Positions 1 through 9,304 of a stretch of DNA of 64,000 nt are shown in pieces. The DNA lies in the NCBI RefSeq assembly GCF_030137545.1, contig NZ_JARUVL010000001.1, positions 1-64,000 on the forward strand. Reading direction: 5' to 3'. Positions within the stretch are counted from its first letter, which is position 1. Every line of letters starts with the position of its first letter. The notes beneath the pieces were generated by a model that searched no databases, was not told the origin of the DNA, and was given only the letters and a program-made list of their open reading frames with translations. The position numbers and the translations under genes were made by a program. Source of the stretch: Virgibacillus sp. LDC-1 (GTDB lineage: Bacteria; Bacillota; Bacilli; Bacillales; Amphibacillaceae).

Positions 1-303
1 TAAAAAATAGATAGGAATATAAACGGTTGACGGTCAATTTCGAAGCCCCTTTAGGGGCCTCGTTGGTAAAGTGCCCTTATAGGGCGAAACTAAAACCGCC
101 CGTTTTACGGGCGGATAGTTACTTTTTTGAGAAGACAAAAAAGCAATATATGTCGATATTTCCCGGGAAATAAGAAAACTAGGATGTATTGACTGGAATT
201 GTCGTTCGGAATAACCAAAGGAGAAAGAAGAGGTGAACTTTCCGTTGACAACCATTGCAAAGCATGGCAGAGTAACATTAGTATTAGCAAATAGGAGGAT
301 TAT
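1..303. other. Leading intergenic region with three GC-rich hairpins
   Basis: No convincing gene is seen. Three short perfect hairpins follow one another: GCCCC/GGGGC (45-58), GCCC/GGGC around TTATA (73-85) and CCGCCCGT/ACGGGCGG (96-114). Only the third is followed, a few bases on, by a T run (121-127), so it may end a transcript entering from the left. In B. subtilis the atp operon lies upstream of ywzB, but that gene is outside the window here. A near-consensus RBS for the next gene is at 292-297. Confidence 0.5.
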
Positions 304-534
304 ATGTTTTCAATTGGACAGTTAGCTATTATTAGTATGATTTCACACCTTATATTTATTTTTATTACGTGGAGAATAATGCAAAGCATTAATTTTGAGC
401 CTATTATTCGTAAAGGCCATGCAGCTGAGGCGAAAATCTTTTTATTGTTCCTCGCGATAATAATTGGTGCTGGTGTTAGTCGGTTTTTCTTAGAATTTAT
501 GCAGTGGTCCAGAGATTTGATGTATCTATTCTAA
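304..534 (+). CDS. ywzB: YwzB-like small membrane protein (DUF1146)
   Basis: This 76-residue protein has two predicted membrane segments, about residues 5-25 and 45-65, with a short charged loop around RKGHAAEAK. Length, pattern and position directly before ywmB-murA match the DUF1146 family protein YwzB of Bacillus. Its function is not established. The ATG has an AGGAGG site 6 bases upstream. It is probably its own short transcript, because a strong hairpin with a T run follows at 585-631. Confidence 0.8.
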   Translation: MFSIGQLAIISMISHLIFIFITWRIMQSINFEPIIRKGHAAEAKIFLLFLAIIIGAGVSRFFLEFMQWSRDLMYLF

Positions 535-584
535 TACATCATTCTAAATATCTAGTATTCTCTTAAACTATGTATATATGAATT

Positions 585-631
585 CCCCTTTGATCATACT
601 TATAAAAGCGTATGGTGAAGGGGGTTTTTTT
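585..631 (+). terminator. Terminator-like hairpin that contains the ywmB RBS
   Basis: CCCCTT...TCATAC (585-599) pairs with GTATGG...AAGGGG (610-624), about 14 pairs with one bulge and one G-T pair. It is followed directly by seven T residues (625-631). The AAGGGGG in the 3' arm is also the only good RBS for the ATG at 632. Confidence 0.65.
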
Positions 632-1345
632 ATGAGAAAGGTTATTATTATCTCTGTACTAATCTATTTATTATCCAATAACGTGTTCGCATCTAGTATC
701 AAAAAGGATGAACTCGTCCAATTAGCATCGATTATTACGAGTGAAGGAGATTTGATAGAAACATGGGAGATCACGATAAAGGAAAACGCGGAACGTTCAA
801 GAATTGAACAGCTGCTGGAAGATTGGAAGCATAAAGACTCCGTTTTACGAGAAGAAGATGAAAACAGTATAAAATATGCTTCAAGAGACATCCATAAAAC
901 GTCTGGAATTATCGTATCCTATAATGCTGTTTTACCTAAAAACAAACAGTATCGTGCATCTTTTTCAATCGTAATAAAGGGTTCCGGTTGGGATCCACCT
1001 ACACAGTCTGAATATCAAAAAATTAAACAACAAGTTACCGAACAATATTTCACAGAGAAACGGGAAATATTTACTTGTCTGACAACTAAACCTAATGCTA
1101 TAATGGATATTGGTTATTTATCAGATAATCTAGCAAAAAAACTTAAATTACGACATGTTTCTACACAGACTGATAATCTAGTAAAAACGATGCATAAAAA
1201 AATTATTTACGGGTATACACCATTATGGGAAGAGCGGCTTATCATACATAATAAGCCAATGAATGTACAAATCGTTACTGAAATAGATAAGCAAGGTGAC
1301 GTCACATTCACCATTGGAACACCTATCTTAATAAATGAATATTAA
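632..1345 (+). CDS. ywmB: YwmB-like exported protein
   Basis: This is a 237-residue protein with a cleavable N-terminal signal (positively charged start, then a hydrophobic IIISVLIYLLSN stretch, likely processed after VFASS). The rest is soluble and mixed alpha/beta. Position just before murA and size (B. subtilis YwmB is about 247 residues) support the YwmB family, a TATA-box-binding-like fold of unknown role. An upstream in-frame ATG at 578 would add 18 residues without an RBS, so the ATG at 632 with GAAGGGGG is preferred. That RBS lies in a terminator-like hairpin. Confidence 0.75.
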   Translation: MRKVIIISVLIYLLSNNVFASSIKKDELVQLASIITSEGDLIETWEITIKENAERSRIEQLLEDWKHKDSVLREEDENSIKYASRDIHKTSGIIVSYNAVLPKNKQYRASFSIVIKGSGWDPPTQSEYQKIKQQVTEQYFTEKREIFTCLTTKPNAIMDIGYLSDNLAKKLKLRHVSTQTDNLVKTMHKKIIYGYTPLWEERLIIHNKPMNVQIVTEIDKQGDVTFTIGTPILINEY

Positions 1346-1379
1346 TATTATGAAAATGGATCTGAAGGAGATTTGAAAT

Positions 1380-2690
1380 ATGGAAAAAATCATCGTAAGA
1401 GGCGGACAGCAATTAAGGGGCACTGTAAAGGTTGAAGGTGCAAAAAATGCAGTATTACCTGTTATTGCAGCCAGTCTTATTGCAAGTGAAGGAAAAAGCG
1501 TTATTTATGATGTTCCTGTCTTGGCAGATGTATATACAATCAATGAAGTACTACGAAATATGAATGCAAATGTACATTTTAGTAATAATACGGTAACGGT
1601 TGATGCTTCAACTGAATTGAAGACAGAAGCTCCTTTTGAATATGTACGAAAAATGCGTGCTTCCGTGCTTGTGATGGGACCACTATTAGCCCGTTATGGA
1701 CACGCAAAGGTTGCTATGCCTGGAGGCTGTGCAATTGGTTCTCGCCCAATTGATCTTCATTTAAAAGGTTTTGAAGCAATGGGAGCAGAGGTCCATGTAG
1801 GGAATGGCTTTGTAGAAGCGCATGTTAATGGTCGCTTAAAGGGTGCAAAAATTTACCTTGATATGCCTAGTGTTGGCGCAACGGAAAACATTATGATGGC
1901 GGCAGCATTAGCAAAGGGCAAAACCATCATTGAAAACTGTGCAAAAGAACCTGAAATAGTTGACCTTGCCAACTACTTAAATAAGATGGGGGCAAAGGTT
2001 GTCGGTGCAGGAACAGAAACTATTCGCATCGAAGGTGTAGAAAAACTTCAGGGCGTGGAACACAATATCATACCTGATCGAGTAGAGGCAGGTACCTTTA
2101 TGGTGGCTGCAGCTATTTCTCAAGGAGATATTTTAATTGAAAATGCGGTGAGTGAGCATTTGCGTCCTGTTATTTCAAAGCTTCAAGAAATGAATGTAAC
2201 GATAGTGGAAGAAAAAAATGGTATTCGCGTGATCGGACCAGAAAAGCTCCAAGCTACGGATATCAAAACATTACCACATCCAGGGTTTCCTACTGACATG
2301 CAATCGCAAATGATGGCATTAATGTTATGTGCGGAAGGAACGAGTGTCATAACAGAAACCGTGTTTGAAAATCGCTTTATGCATGTTGAAGAGTTTCGCC
2401 GGATGAATGCGAAGATGAAAATTGAGGGGCGAAGTGTCATTATTGAAGGTCCTTCAAATCTACAAGGTGCTGAGGTTGCAGCAACCGATTTGCGTGCTGC
2501 CGCTGCGTTGATTTTAGCTGGTCTAGCTGCTGAGAACTTTACAAGAGTAACAGAATTGAAGCATCTAGATCGAGGATATGTTGATCTTGCTGGCAAGCTA
2601 GCTGCGCTCGGAGCAGATATTGAACGTGTTGATGAAAGTGGAGATGTCGTAACTCCTACAACTGAGGCAGATTTAGAAACTGCAAAATAA
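1380..2690 (+). CDS. murA: UDP-N-acetylglucosamine 1-carboxyvinyltransferase
   Basis: MurA transfers enolpyruvate from phosphoenolpyruvate to UDP-GlcNAc, the first committed step of peptidoglycan synthesis in the cytoplasm. The 436-residue sequence shows the EPSP-synthase-type fold: the KN pair at residues 22-23 for substrate binding and the active-site Cys117 in the loop [12 protein letters not shown], the residue alkylated by fosfomycin in this family. Spacing to ywmB is 34 bases, with AAGGAG 8 bases before the ATG. Location upstream of spoIID corresponds to murAA rather than the second Bacillus paralog. Confidence 0.96.
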   Translation: MEKIIVRGGQQLRGTVKVEGAKNAVLPVIAASLIASEGKSVIYDVPVLADVYTINEVLRNMNANVHFSNNTVTVDASTELKTEAPFEYVRKMRASVLVMGPLLARYGHAKVAMPGGCAIGSRPIDLHLKGFEAMGAEVHVGNGFVEAHVNGRLKGAKIYLDMPSVGATENIMMAAALAKGKTIIENCAKEPEIVDLANYLNKMGAKVVGAGTETIRIEGVEKLQGVEHNIIPDRVEAGTFMVAAAISQGDILIENAVSEHLRPVISKLQEMNVTIVEEKNGIRVIGPEKLQATDIKTLPHPGFPTDMQSQMMALMLCAEGTSVITETVFENRFMHVEEFRRMNAKMKIEGRSVIIEGPSNLQGAEVAATDLRAAAALILAGLAAENFTRVTELKHLDRGYVDLAGKLAALGADIERVDESGDVVTPTTEADLETAK

Positions 2691-2721
2691 CCGGCTATCT
2701 TTCTATTATTCTCATGAAGTG

Positions 2722-2763
2722 AGCCCCAATGAATAGTGAATATCTATTCATTGGGGCTTTTTT
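2722..2763 (+). terminator. Rho-independent terminator after murA
   Basis: A perfect 15-bp inverted repeat, AGCCCCAATGAATAG (2722-2736) and its complement (2744-2758), is followed by a T run to 2763. Confidence 0.92.
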
Positions 2764-2867
2764 GTATGTGAAGAGGATTTAATATGTAAAAATGCATCTT
2801 TTATTTTATTTAAGGTTATGCTAAAATTAAATGAAAATTATAAATAATTTATAAAGGGTGAATCATC

Positions 2868-3695
2868 TTGAAATTATATCTTTCTGTTGATATGGAAGGA
2901 ATTACTGGATTGCCCGACCATACATTTGTACTCGCTGAAAAGCATAATTACAACCGCGCTCGAAAGATTATGACCGATGAAACGAATTATGTTATCGAGG
3001 CAGCAATGCAAAGTGGTTGTAGTGAAATTGTTGTGAATGATAGCCATTCTAAAATGAACAACTTGTTAATTGATGCCTTACATCCTGAGGCATTGTTAAT
3101 TACTGGTGAGGGGAAGCCTTTATCCATGATGCAAGGCTTAGATGCTTCCTATGATGGAGCACTATTTATTGGTTACCATGCTCGCGCTGGACAGTTTGGT
3201 GTTATGTCGCATTCAATGATCCATGCTGTACGGAATTTTTACATAAACGACCAACCAGTTGGTGAGTTGGGATTAAATGCCTATGTAGCTGGGTATTTTG
3301 AAGTTCCAATATTAATGGTAGCAGGAGATGATCAAGCAGTTAAAGAGGCAGAGGAATTGATCCCTAATGTAACGACTGCAACGGTAAAGGAAACGATATC
3401 GAGGTCTGCGGTTAAAAGCTTAACGCCCCAAAAAGCTGGTGAATTATTATCAAAACGTGTACAGCATGCTTTAGATAGACGGAACAAAGTCGATCCACTT
3501 GCTCCACCGGAAAAACCGGTCATAAAAATTGAATTTAACAATTATGGACAGGCAGAATGGGCCAGTCTCATGCCAGGTACAATCTTAGAAGCTGGAACAA
3601 CAATCGTTCGCTTTGAGGCAAAGGATATATTGGAAGCGTATCAGGCCATGCTTGTAATGGTAGAACTAGCTTTAAACGCTACATTTTCATCGTGA
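2868..3695 (+). CDS. dppA: D-aminopeptidase DppA (peptidase family M55)
   Basis: This zinc aminopeptidase releases D-amino acids from short D-Ala-containing peptides and acts with the downstream dipeptide importer on peptidoglycan fragments. The 275-residue protein keeps every known M55 active-site position at the same numbering as B. subtilis DppA: Asp8, Glu10, His60, His104 and Glu133 as metal ligands, and His115. The start is TTG at 2868, with AAAGGGTGA about 7 bases upstream. It opens the operon dppA-hydrolase-dppBCDE-ykfACD. In B. subtilis this operon is under CodY and AbrB control; no such site was identified here. Confidence 0.93.
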   Translation: MKLYLSVDMEGITGLPDHTFVLAEKHNYNRARKIMTDETNYVIEAAMQSGCSEIVVNDSHSKMNNLLIDALHPEALLITGEGKPLSMMQGLDASYDGALFIGYHARAGQFGVMSHSMIHAVRNFYINDQPVGELGLNAYVAGYFEVPILMVAGDDQAVKEAEELIPNVTTATVKETISRSAVKSLTPQKAGELLSKRVQHALDRRNKVDPLAPPEKPVIKIEFNNYGQAEWASLMPGTILEAGTTIVRFEAKDILEAYQAMLVMVELALNATFSS

Positions 3696-3721
3696 GAAGT
3701 ACATATTTATAAGGAGTTGAT

Positions 3722-4555
3722 ATGTATCGAATGAAGAAGCTAACCGCCCGTATCCAACATATTATTGAGAATACGAATGGCAAGTGGGGGATAGTCCTAG
3801 AAGACCTTGACCGAAACGAACGTTGGTATTGGAATGCGAACGAACCATTTTATGCAGCAAGTGTGATTAAAGTTCCGATTATGATGGCTGTTTTTCATGC
3901 GTCTCATAATGGTGATCTTTCATTAGATGATGAACTACAGCTGAAACAGGCAGATCAAGTAGGTGGTGCTGGTGTACTCCAGTATATGACGCCAGGTATC
4001 AAGCTACCGATATACGATGTCATGATGTTAATGATTATTCAGAGTGATAATACTGCTACCAACATGCTTATTGATCTTCTAGGAGAGCCTCATATTCAAC
4101 AACGAATGGTCGAATATGAGTTTATTCAAAGTAAGTTTTACAACAAGCTAATGATTGTACCTGCAGTTAGGAAAGGAAATAATACGATTACAGCAGCAGA
4201 AATGAATGCCATGTTAAAAAAACTAGCCTTAGGCAAAGTGATTTCTGCGCATGCATGTGAGCAAATGATTGCGATATTAAAAAAGCAGCAAATTCAAGAT
4301 GGACTTCCAGGCCGCCTAGCTTCTCCAGAGCCTTCTTACTTTGGAGGACAAAAAGATTGGGAAATTGCTCATAAAACAGGAAATGTTCAAGGAATTAACC
4401 ATGATATAGGTATTTTTTATGTAGGGAAACGTCAATTAATTGCCTCTGTACTATCAAAGGATATGGATGATCTCGTTGCGCGGAATACAATCCAATTGAT
4501 TGGCAGAGAAATCTATGATTATTTACATATAACCAAAAATGAAAGCGTTTGCTAA
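3722..4555 (+). CDS. Class A beta-lactamase-fold serine hydrolase
   Basis: The 277-residue protein has all three class-A landmarks in order: SxxK as SVIK (Ser47, Lys50), SDN in QSDNTATNML near residue 117, and KTG in AHKTGNVQG near 219. No signal peptide is visible, so it probably works in the cytoplasm, unlike true beta-lactamases. It lies 26 bases after dppA and 50 before dppB, with AAGGAG before the ATG, so it belongs to the peptide operon. A role in opening or trimming imported D-peptides is an inference. Resistance to antibiotics should not be assumed. Confidence 0.85.
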   Translation: MYRMKKLTARIQHIIENTNGKWGIVLEDLDRNERWYWNANEPFYAASVIKVPIMMAVFHASHNGDLSLDDELQLKQADQVGGAGVLQYMTPGIKLPIYDVMMLMIIQSDNTATNMLIDLLGEPHIQQRMVEYEFIQSKFYNKLMIVPAVRKGNNTITAAEMNAMLKKLALGKVISAHACEQMIAILKKQQIQDGLPGRLASPEPSYFGGQKDWEIAHKTGNVQGINHDIGIFYVGKRQLIASVLSKDMDDLVARNTIQLIGREIYDYLHITKNESVC

Positions 4556-4605
4556 CTAAATAGATTTTGGAATGTTAGAAAGATAATGATACAGGAGAGG
4601 GTTAT

Positions 4606-5538
4606 GTGCTGCGCTATATATTAAAAAGATTATTGATTATGTGTATTACACTATGGATTATCGTGACACTTACGTTTGTTTTAATGATTTCTATTCCCGG
4701 CTCACCTTTTAATAGTGACCAGTCATCGAACGAAACAGTACAAGCAAATCTGGAAAAATTTTATAATCTGGACGAACCTTACTATATTCAATACTTCCAA
4801 TATATAAAATCGGTTATTCTATTTGATTTTGGTCCTTCTATTAAACAACCGAATCAAACGGTAAATGATTTATTAGGGAGGGGCTTTCCCATTTCATTTG
4901 AATTAGGACTTATAACGATCATCGTTGCTGTTATATCAGGGATTATTCTAGGTGTTATTGCAGCTCTCCGACATAATGGCTTCGTTGATTATCTAGCAAT
5001 GGGAGTTGCTGTATTTGGAATATCAATTCCGAACTTTATTTTAGCTACGCTATTAATTCAACAGCTAGCCGTAAATGCGGAATGGTTCCCAGTAGCCACA
5101 TGGTCTAGTCCAAAGCATATGGTTCTTCCTGTACTAGCATTGGCAACAGGTCCGATGGCGATTATCGCCAGACTAACGAGGTCCACGATGCTAGAAGTGC
5201 TCACCCAGGATTACATCAAGATGGCGCGTGCAAAAGGATTATCACCATGGAAAATAATTTTCAAGCATGCCTTACGTAATGCGCTCATGCCAGTAGTAAC
5301 CATTATGGGAACCTTATTAGCAGGTATATTGACAGGTACATTTGTTATTGAGCAAATATTTGCGATCCCAGGGATGGGAAAGTATTTTGTAGAAAGCATT
5401 AATCATCGAGATTATCCAGTAATCATGGGAACAACGGTGTTTTATAGCGTCTTCTTAATTATGATGTTATTTCTAGTTGATATTGCTTATGGCATATTGG
5501 ACCCGCGTATAAAGGTACATCAAAAGGAGGGTGAATAG
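4606..5538 (+). CDS. dppB: Dipeptide/oligopeptide ABC transporter permease DppB
   Basis: This is one of two membrane subunits of the peptide importer. It has about six membrane helices, starting with the typical N-terminal helix (residues 8-28), and the binding-protein-dependent permease EAA loop around KMARAKGLSPWKIIFKHALRN. Length of 310 residues is normal for the DppB/OppB group. The start is GTG at 4606, since AGGAGAGG precedes it by five bases; an ATG at 4604 is out of frame. The end is followed within two bases by the dppC start. Confidence 0.92.
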   Translation: MLRYILKRLLIMCITLWIIVTLTFVLMISIPGSPFNSDQSSNETVQANLEKFYNLDEPYYIQYFQYIKSVILFDFGPSIKQPNQTVNDLLGRGFPISFELGLITIIVAVISGIILGVIAALRHNGFVDYLAMGVAVFGISIPNFILATLLIQQLAVNAEWFPVATWSSPKHMVLPVLALATGPMAIIARLTRSTMLEVLTQDYIKMARAKGLSPWKIIFKHALRNALMPVVTIMGTLLAGILTGTFVIEQIFAIPGMGKYFVESINHRDYPVIMGTTVFYSVFLIMMLFLVDIAYGILDPRIKVHQKEGE

Positions 5539-5539
5539 T

Positions 5540-6496
5540 ATGAAATATACCTCAAAGGATTCCATCATGCCCTCCTCTACGAACATTCCCGATGATTGGT
5601 TTGAATGGGAACAGTCAGATAAAGCGCAAGCAGAGAAGGTTGCTCGTCCTTCTTTATCCTATTGGAATGATGCATGGAAACGACTACGTAAAAATAAACT
5701 AGCAATGACAGGTCTCGTTTTTTTAATCATCTTAATCTTTTTAGCTATCTTTGGACCGATTTTATCTCCTTATGAAGTGAATAAATCAGATTTGCCCAAT
5801 CAATATCAGGAACCATCTGCATCCCATTGGTTTGGCACAGATTCCCATGGACGTGATGTATTTACACGTACGTGGTTTGGTGCACGGATATCATTGTTTG
5901 TTGGATTAATGGCAGCATTAATTGATGTGTCGATTGGTATTATTTATGGAGGAATTGCGGGCTATAAGGGTGGACGTACAGATAATGTGATGATGCGCAT
6001 TATTGAAATATTATATGGACTTCCGTACTTGTTAGTCGTTATTTTGCTTTTAGTAGTATTAGGACCGAGCTTAACGACGATTATTGTTGCGCTGACCGTA
6101 ACCGGATGGGTTGGAATGGCGCGAATTGTTCGCGGGCAAGTACTACAAATAAAAAACTATGAGTTTGTGCTTGCCTCTAGGTCATTTGGTACGAAGACAT
6201 CACGTATTATTCGGCGTAATTTACTTCCAAATTCGATGGGGCCGATAATTGTACAAATGACGTTGACCGTACCATCGGCAATATTTGCAGAAGCATTTTT
6301 AAGCTTTTTAGGACTTGGAATTCAATCCCCATATGCAAGCTGGGGAACGATGGCAAATGATTCACTAGGGGCCATATTATCAGGAAATTGGTGGACGTTA
6401 TTTTTTCCTGCCTTTTTTATTTCCTTTACGATGTTTGCCTTTAACGTACTAGGTGATGGACTACAGGATGCACTCGATCCGAAGCTGAGGAAGTAG
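5540..6496 (+). CDS. dppC: Dipeptide/oligopeptide ABC transporter permease DppC
   Basis: Second membrane subunit of the importer, 318 residues. An N-terminal soluble stretch leads into the OppC N-terminal segment (RLRKNKLAMTGLVFL) and first helix, then the periplasm-side HWFGTDSHGRDVFTR motif typical of DppC/OppC, then the permease domain with an EAA loop (ASRSFGTKTSRIIRRNLLPN). The ATG at 5540 is preferred because AAGGAGG at 5524-5530 sits 9 bases ahead; a GTG at 5531 would overlap that site. Cotranscribed with dppB. Confidence 0.91.
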   Translation: MKYTSKDSIMPSSTNIPDDWFEWEQSDKAQAEKVARPSLSYWNDAWKRLRKNKLAMTGLVFLIILIFLAIFGPILSPYEVNKSDLPNQYQEPSASHWFGTDSHGRDVFTRTWFGARISLFVGLMAALIDVSIGIIYGGIAGYKGGRTDNVMMRIIEILYGLPYLLVVILLLVVLGPSLTTIIVALTVTGWVGMARIVRGQVLQIKNYEFVLASRSFGTKTSRIIRRNLLPNSMGPIIVQMTLTVPSAIFAEAFLSFLGLGIQSPYASWGTMANDSLGAILSGNWWTLFFPAFFISFTMFAFNVLGDGLQDALDPKLRK

Positions 6497-6504
6497 GTGT
6501 ATAG

Positions 6505-7509
6505 ATGACAAATATTCTTGAAGTTGAAGATCTACACGTCACATTTTCTACATATGGTGGAACAGTCAAAGCAGTGCGTGGAGTCACATTTTCATTAAAA
6601 CAAGGAGAAACGCTAGCAATTGTAGGAGAGTCAGGCTGCGGAAAAAGTGTCACATCCAATGCGATTATGCGACTTATTCCAAATCCACCAGGGAAAATTG
6701 ATAAAGGTTCGATTCGCTTTAAAGGCAAGGATTTAATGCATGAGACAGAGAAGAAAATGCGTTCGATTCGCGGTGTTGATATATCAATGATTTTTCAGGA
6801 TCCGATGACTGCGTTAAATCCGACCTTAACCATTGGCTCACAGCTAATGGAAGGGCTCAGAGAGCATCATAAGGTGTCTCCTGACAAAGCAAAAAGAAAA
6901 GCGATTGAAATGATGGAATTAGTTGGAATTTCTAATCCGGCAGAGAGATTAAAGCAATATCCTCACCAATTTAGTGGTGGAATGCGTCAACGAATTGTGA
7001 TTGCAATGGCACTTATCTGTGAACCAGAGCTACTCATTGCGGATGAACCAACAACCGCACTTGACGTAACCATTCAAGCACAGATTTTAGAGCTTTTCGA
7101 GAAAATCCAAAAGGTGACAGGTGTTTCCATTATTTTAATTACGCATGATCTTGGGGTTGTTGCGAATATAGCTGATCGAATTGCAGTCATGTATGCAGGG
7201 AAGATCATTGAAATGGGAGAGAAAAGAGATATTTTTTATCGTCCACAGCATCCCTATACAAAAGGACTCTTAAAATCTGTTCCTCGCCTGGATCTAGATG
7301 GCGAAAAACTAACACCGATTGATGGTACACCACCTGATTTATTCTCACCTCCAAAGGGCTGCTCATTTTATGCGCGTTGTCCTTTTGCAATGAAGGTGTG
7401 TAATAAAGTTTATCCTGTTCAAACCAACATAACTGATTCTCACCATGTAGCGTGCTGGTTGCAGGATGAACGGGCAAAGCAATTGCAAGCTACTCTGCCG
7501 ATAAAATAG
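6505..7509 (+). CDS. dppD: Peptide ABC transporter ATP-binding protein DppD
   Basis: One of two ATPases energising the peptide importer. It has a Walker A (GESGCGKS), a Q-loop region (MIFQDPMTALNP), an ABC signature (FSGGMRQR), a Walker B (LLIADEPTTALD) and the switch His (ITHDLG). The C-terminal oligo_HPY extension has cysteines in CSFYARCPFAMKVC, which in this family bind an iron-sulfur cluster or metal. It is 334 residues long and begins 8 bases after dppC. Confidence 0.93.
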   Translation: MTNILEVEDLHVTFSTYGGTVKAVRGVTFSLKQGETLAIVGESGCGKSVTSNAIMRLIPNPPGKIDKGSIRFKGKDLMHETEKKMRSIRGVDISMIFQDPMTALNPTLTIGSQLMEGLREHHKVSPDKAKRKAIEMMELVGISNPAERLKQYPHQFSGGMRQRIVIAMALICEPELLIADEPTTALDVTIQAQILELFEKIQKVTGVSIILITHDLGVVANIADRIAVMYAGKIIEMGEKRDIFYRPQHPYTKGLLKSVPRLDLDGEKLTPIDGTPPDLFSPPKGCSFYARCPFAMKVCNKVYPVQTNITDSHHVACWLQDERAKQLQATLPIK

Positions 7510-7580
7510 TGAGTAGCTCGCAAGTAGCAATAAAGTTTTAAGAATATGGAGGAAATAAAATGAACAAAGGGGGAAATACA

Positions 7581-9215
7581 GTGAAGAAGTTTCTGGTTTT
7601 TTTAATGACCGTGTTCGCAGTTTTTGTACTAGTCGGTTGTACCGCAACAAAGGATGCAGGTAAAGAGCCAAATGATGAAGAAGGTAAAGATGCAAAGGAA
7701 AGTACAGAAAAGATTTTAAAGCTAAATAATGGAACAGAACCGAAATCATTAGACCCTTCGATTGGATTTGATGCAGTATCTTGGGATCCGTTGAATAATT
7801 TAATGGAAGGTTTAACTCGGCTGAATAAGGACCATGTTGCAGAACCCGCCACAGCGGAAAAAATTGATGTTTCAGAAGATGGAAAAACATATACCTTCAC
7901 GATTAGAGAGGATGCTAAATGGTCGAATGGCGATCCTGTCGTGGCAAAGGATTTTGAGTTTGCTTGGAAATATATGCTTGATCCAGCTAATGCTTCTGAA
8001 GCAGCTTTTCTCGGATACTTTATTGAAGGAGCAGAAGCATTTAACAATGGAGAAGGCAAAGCTGATGATGTGAAAGTAACGGCAAAGGACGACAAGACAT
8101 TAGAGGTTGTTTTAACAGCCCCAACAGGATTTTTCCCGGATTTGCTAACAAATCCAGCGTTCTTTCCTATTAACCATAAAGTTGCTGCAGAAACGCCAGA
8201 TTGGCATGCGGAGGCAGATACCTTTGTATCAAATGGACCATTTAAGTTAGAATCGTGGGACCATGATGTGGAAATGGTTTTTGCTAAGAACGATCAATAT
8301 TGGGATAAAGGTGCAGTAAAGCTTGATAAAGTTCATTTTGCGATGGTAAATGATTCGAATACGCAGTATCAAATGTTTGAAAGTGGAGATCTTGATACCG
8401 CAAGTATTCCAGCAGAGCTTTCTGACCAACTGATTGACGGTGAGAATGTATTTATTGGAGATTATGGTGGACTGGAATTTTATCGATTTAATGTAAAAGA
8501 AGAACCATTTCAAAATAAAAAGATCCGAAAGGCGTTTGCATATGCTGTCAATCGAGAGAATATTGCGGAGTATGTCGTAAAAAATGGTGTGGAGCCTGCA
8601 TTTGGCTTTGTTTCTCCAGGGTTTAAAGGGCCAGATGGAAAGGATTTCCGTGAAAAAAACGGGGATTTAGTTACATTTGATGCCGAGAAGGCAAAGCAAT
8701 TACTGGAGGAAGGAATGAAGGAGGAAGGCTATGAGAAGCTTCCACCAATAACGCTTTCCTATAATACAAGTGATACGAATAAAGCAGTAGCAGAAGAGCT
8801 ACAAAATATGTATAAGGAAACACTTGGGGTCGAGGTATCTTTAGAAAATCAGGAATGGAATGTGTTCTCTGAAGCACAAAAAGCATTGGAACTGCAGTTT
8901 TCGCGGAGCTCTTTCATTAATGACTATAGTGATCCAATTAACTTTTTAGAAAGCTTTATAACAGACTCTTATATGAATCGTACGGGATTCTCTAGTAAAG
9001 CATACGATGAGCTAATTGCAAAAGGAAAAACAGAGTCGGATGAAGAAAAACGTTGGGAATATATGTATGAGGCAGAAAAAATGCTAGCCGAAGAAATGAT
9101 TATTATGCCAATTCGTTATTACAATACAGTTGTTTTAGAAGCAGAAGGCGTTTCGGGCATTTTACGTCATCCAGTTGGCTATTTTGATTTAAAGTATGCC
9201 GATAAACAAAATTAA
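7581..9215 (+). CDS. dppE: Peptide-binding lipoprotein (SBP family 5)
   Basis: This extracellular substrate-binding lipoprotein captures peptides for the DppBCD permease. The lipobox is VLVGC, and lipidation at its Cys is expected, followed by an acidic linker and the SBP_bac_5 domain to the end (about 544 residues). Two starts are possible: GTG at 7581 with AAAGGGGG at 7566-7573, or ATG at 7560 with GGAGG at 7548-7552. Both give a working signal peptide; the first leaves the more usual length. It has a normal family length and no frame damage. Confidence 0.9.
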   Translation: MKKFLVFLMTVFAVFVLVGCTATKDAGKEPNDEEGKDAKESTEKILKLNNGTEPKSLDPSIGFDAVSWDPLNNLMEGLTRLNKDHVAEPATAEKIDVSEDGKTYTFTIREDAKWSNGDPVVAKDFEFAWKYMLDPANASEAAFLGYFIEGAEAFNNGEGKADDVKVTAKDDKTLEVVLTAPTGFFPDLLTNPAFFPINHKVAAETPDWHAEADTFVSNGPFKLESWDHDVEMVFAKNDQYWDKGAVKLDKVHFAMVNDSNTQYQMFESGDLDTASIPAELSDQLIDGENVFIGDYGGLEFYRFNVKEEPFQNKKIRKAFAYAVNRENIAEYVVKNGVEPAFGFVSPGFKGPDGKDFREKNGDLVTFDAEKAKQLLEEGMKEEGYEKLPPITLSYNTSDTNKAVAEELQNMYKETLGVEVSLENQEWNVFSEAQKALELQFSRSSFINDYSDPINFLESFITDSYMNRTGFSSKAYDELIAKGKTESDEEKRWEYMYEAEKMLAEEMIIMPIRYYNTVVLEAEGVSGILRHPVGYFDLKYADKQN

Positions 9216-9226
9216 TTAGGATACAA

Positions 9227-9282
9227 ATGCTGGGGCGAATAGGGTAACTGAGTCAATCATAAAAAATCTTTTGTCCCAGCAT
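9227..9282 (+). other. Intergenic hairpin between dppE and ykfA
   Basis: ATGCTGGG (9227-9234) pairs with CCCAGCAT (9275-9282) across a 40-base A/T-rich loop. The T tract after it is short. It may lower expression of the ykf part relative to dppE or protect the dppE message, but it is too weak to call a full terminator. Confidence 0.4.
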
Positions 9283-9304
9283 CACTTTTATCCGTACGGA
9301 AGGG

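Noticed and set aside
7205-8513. Several long antisense frames over dppD and dppE
   Set aside because: They are shadows of clearly real genes and have no start signals.
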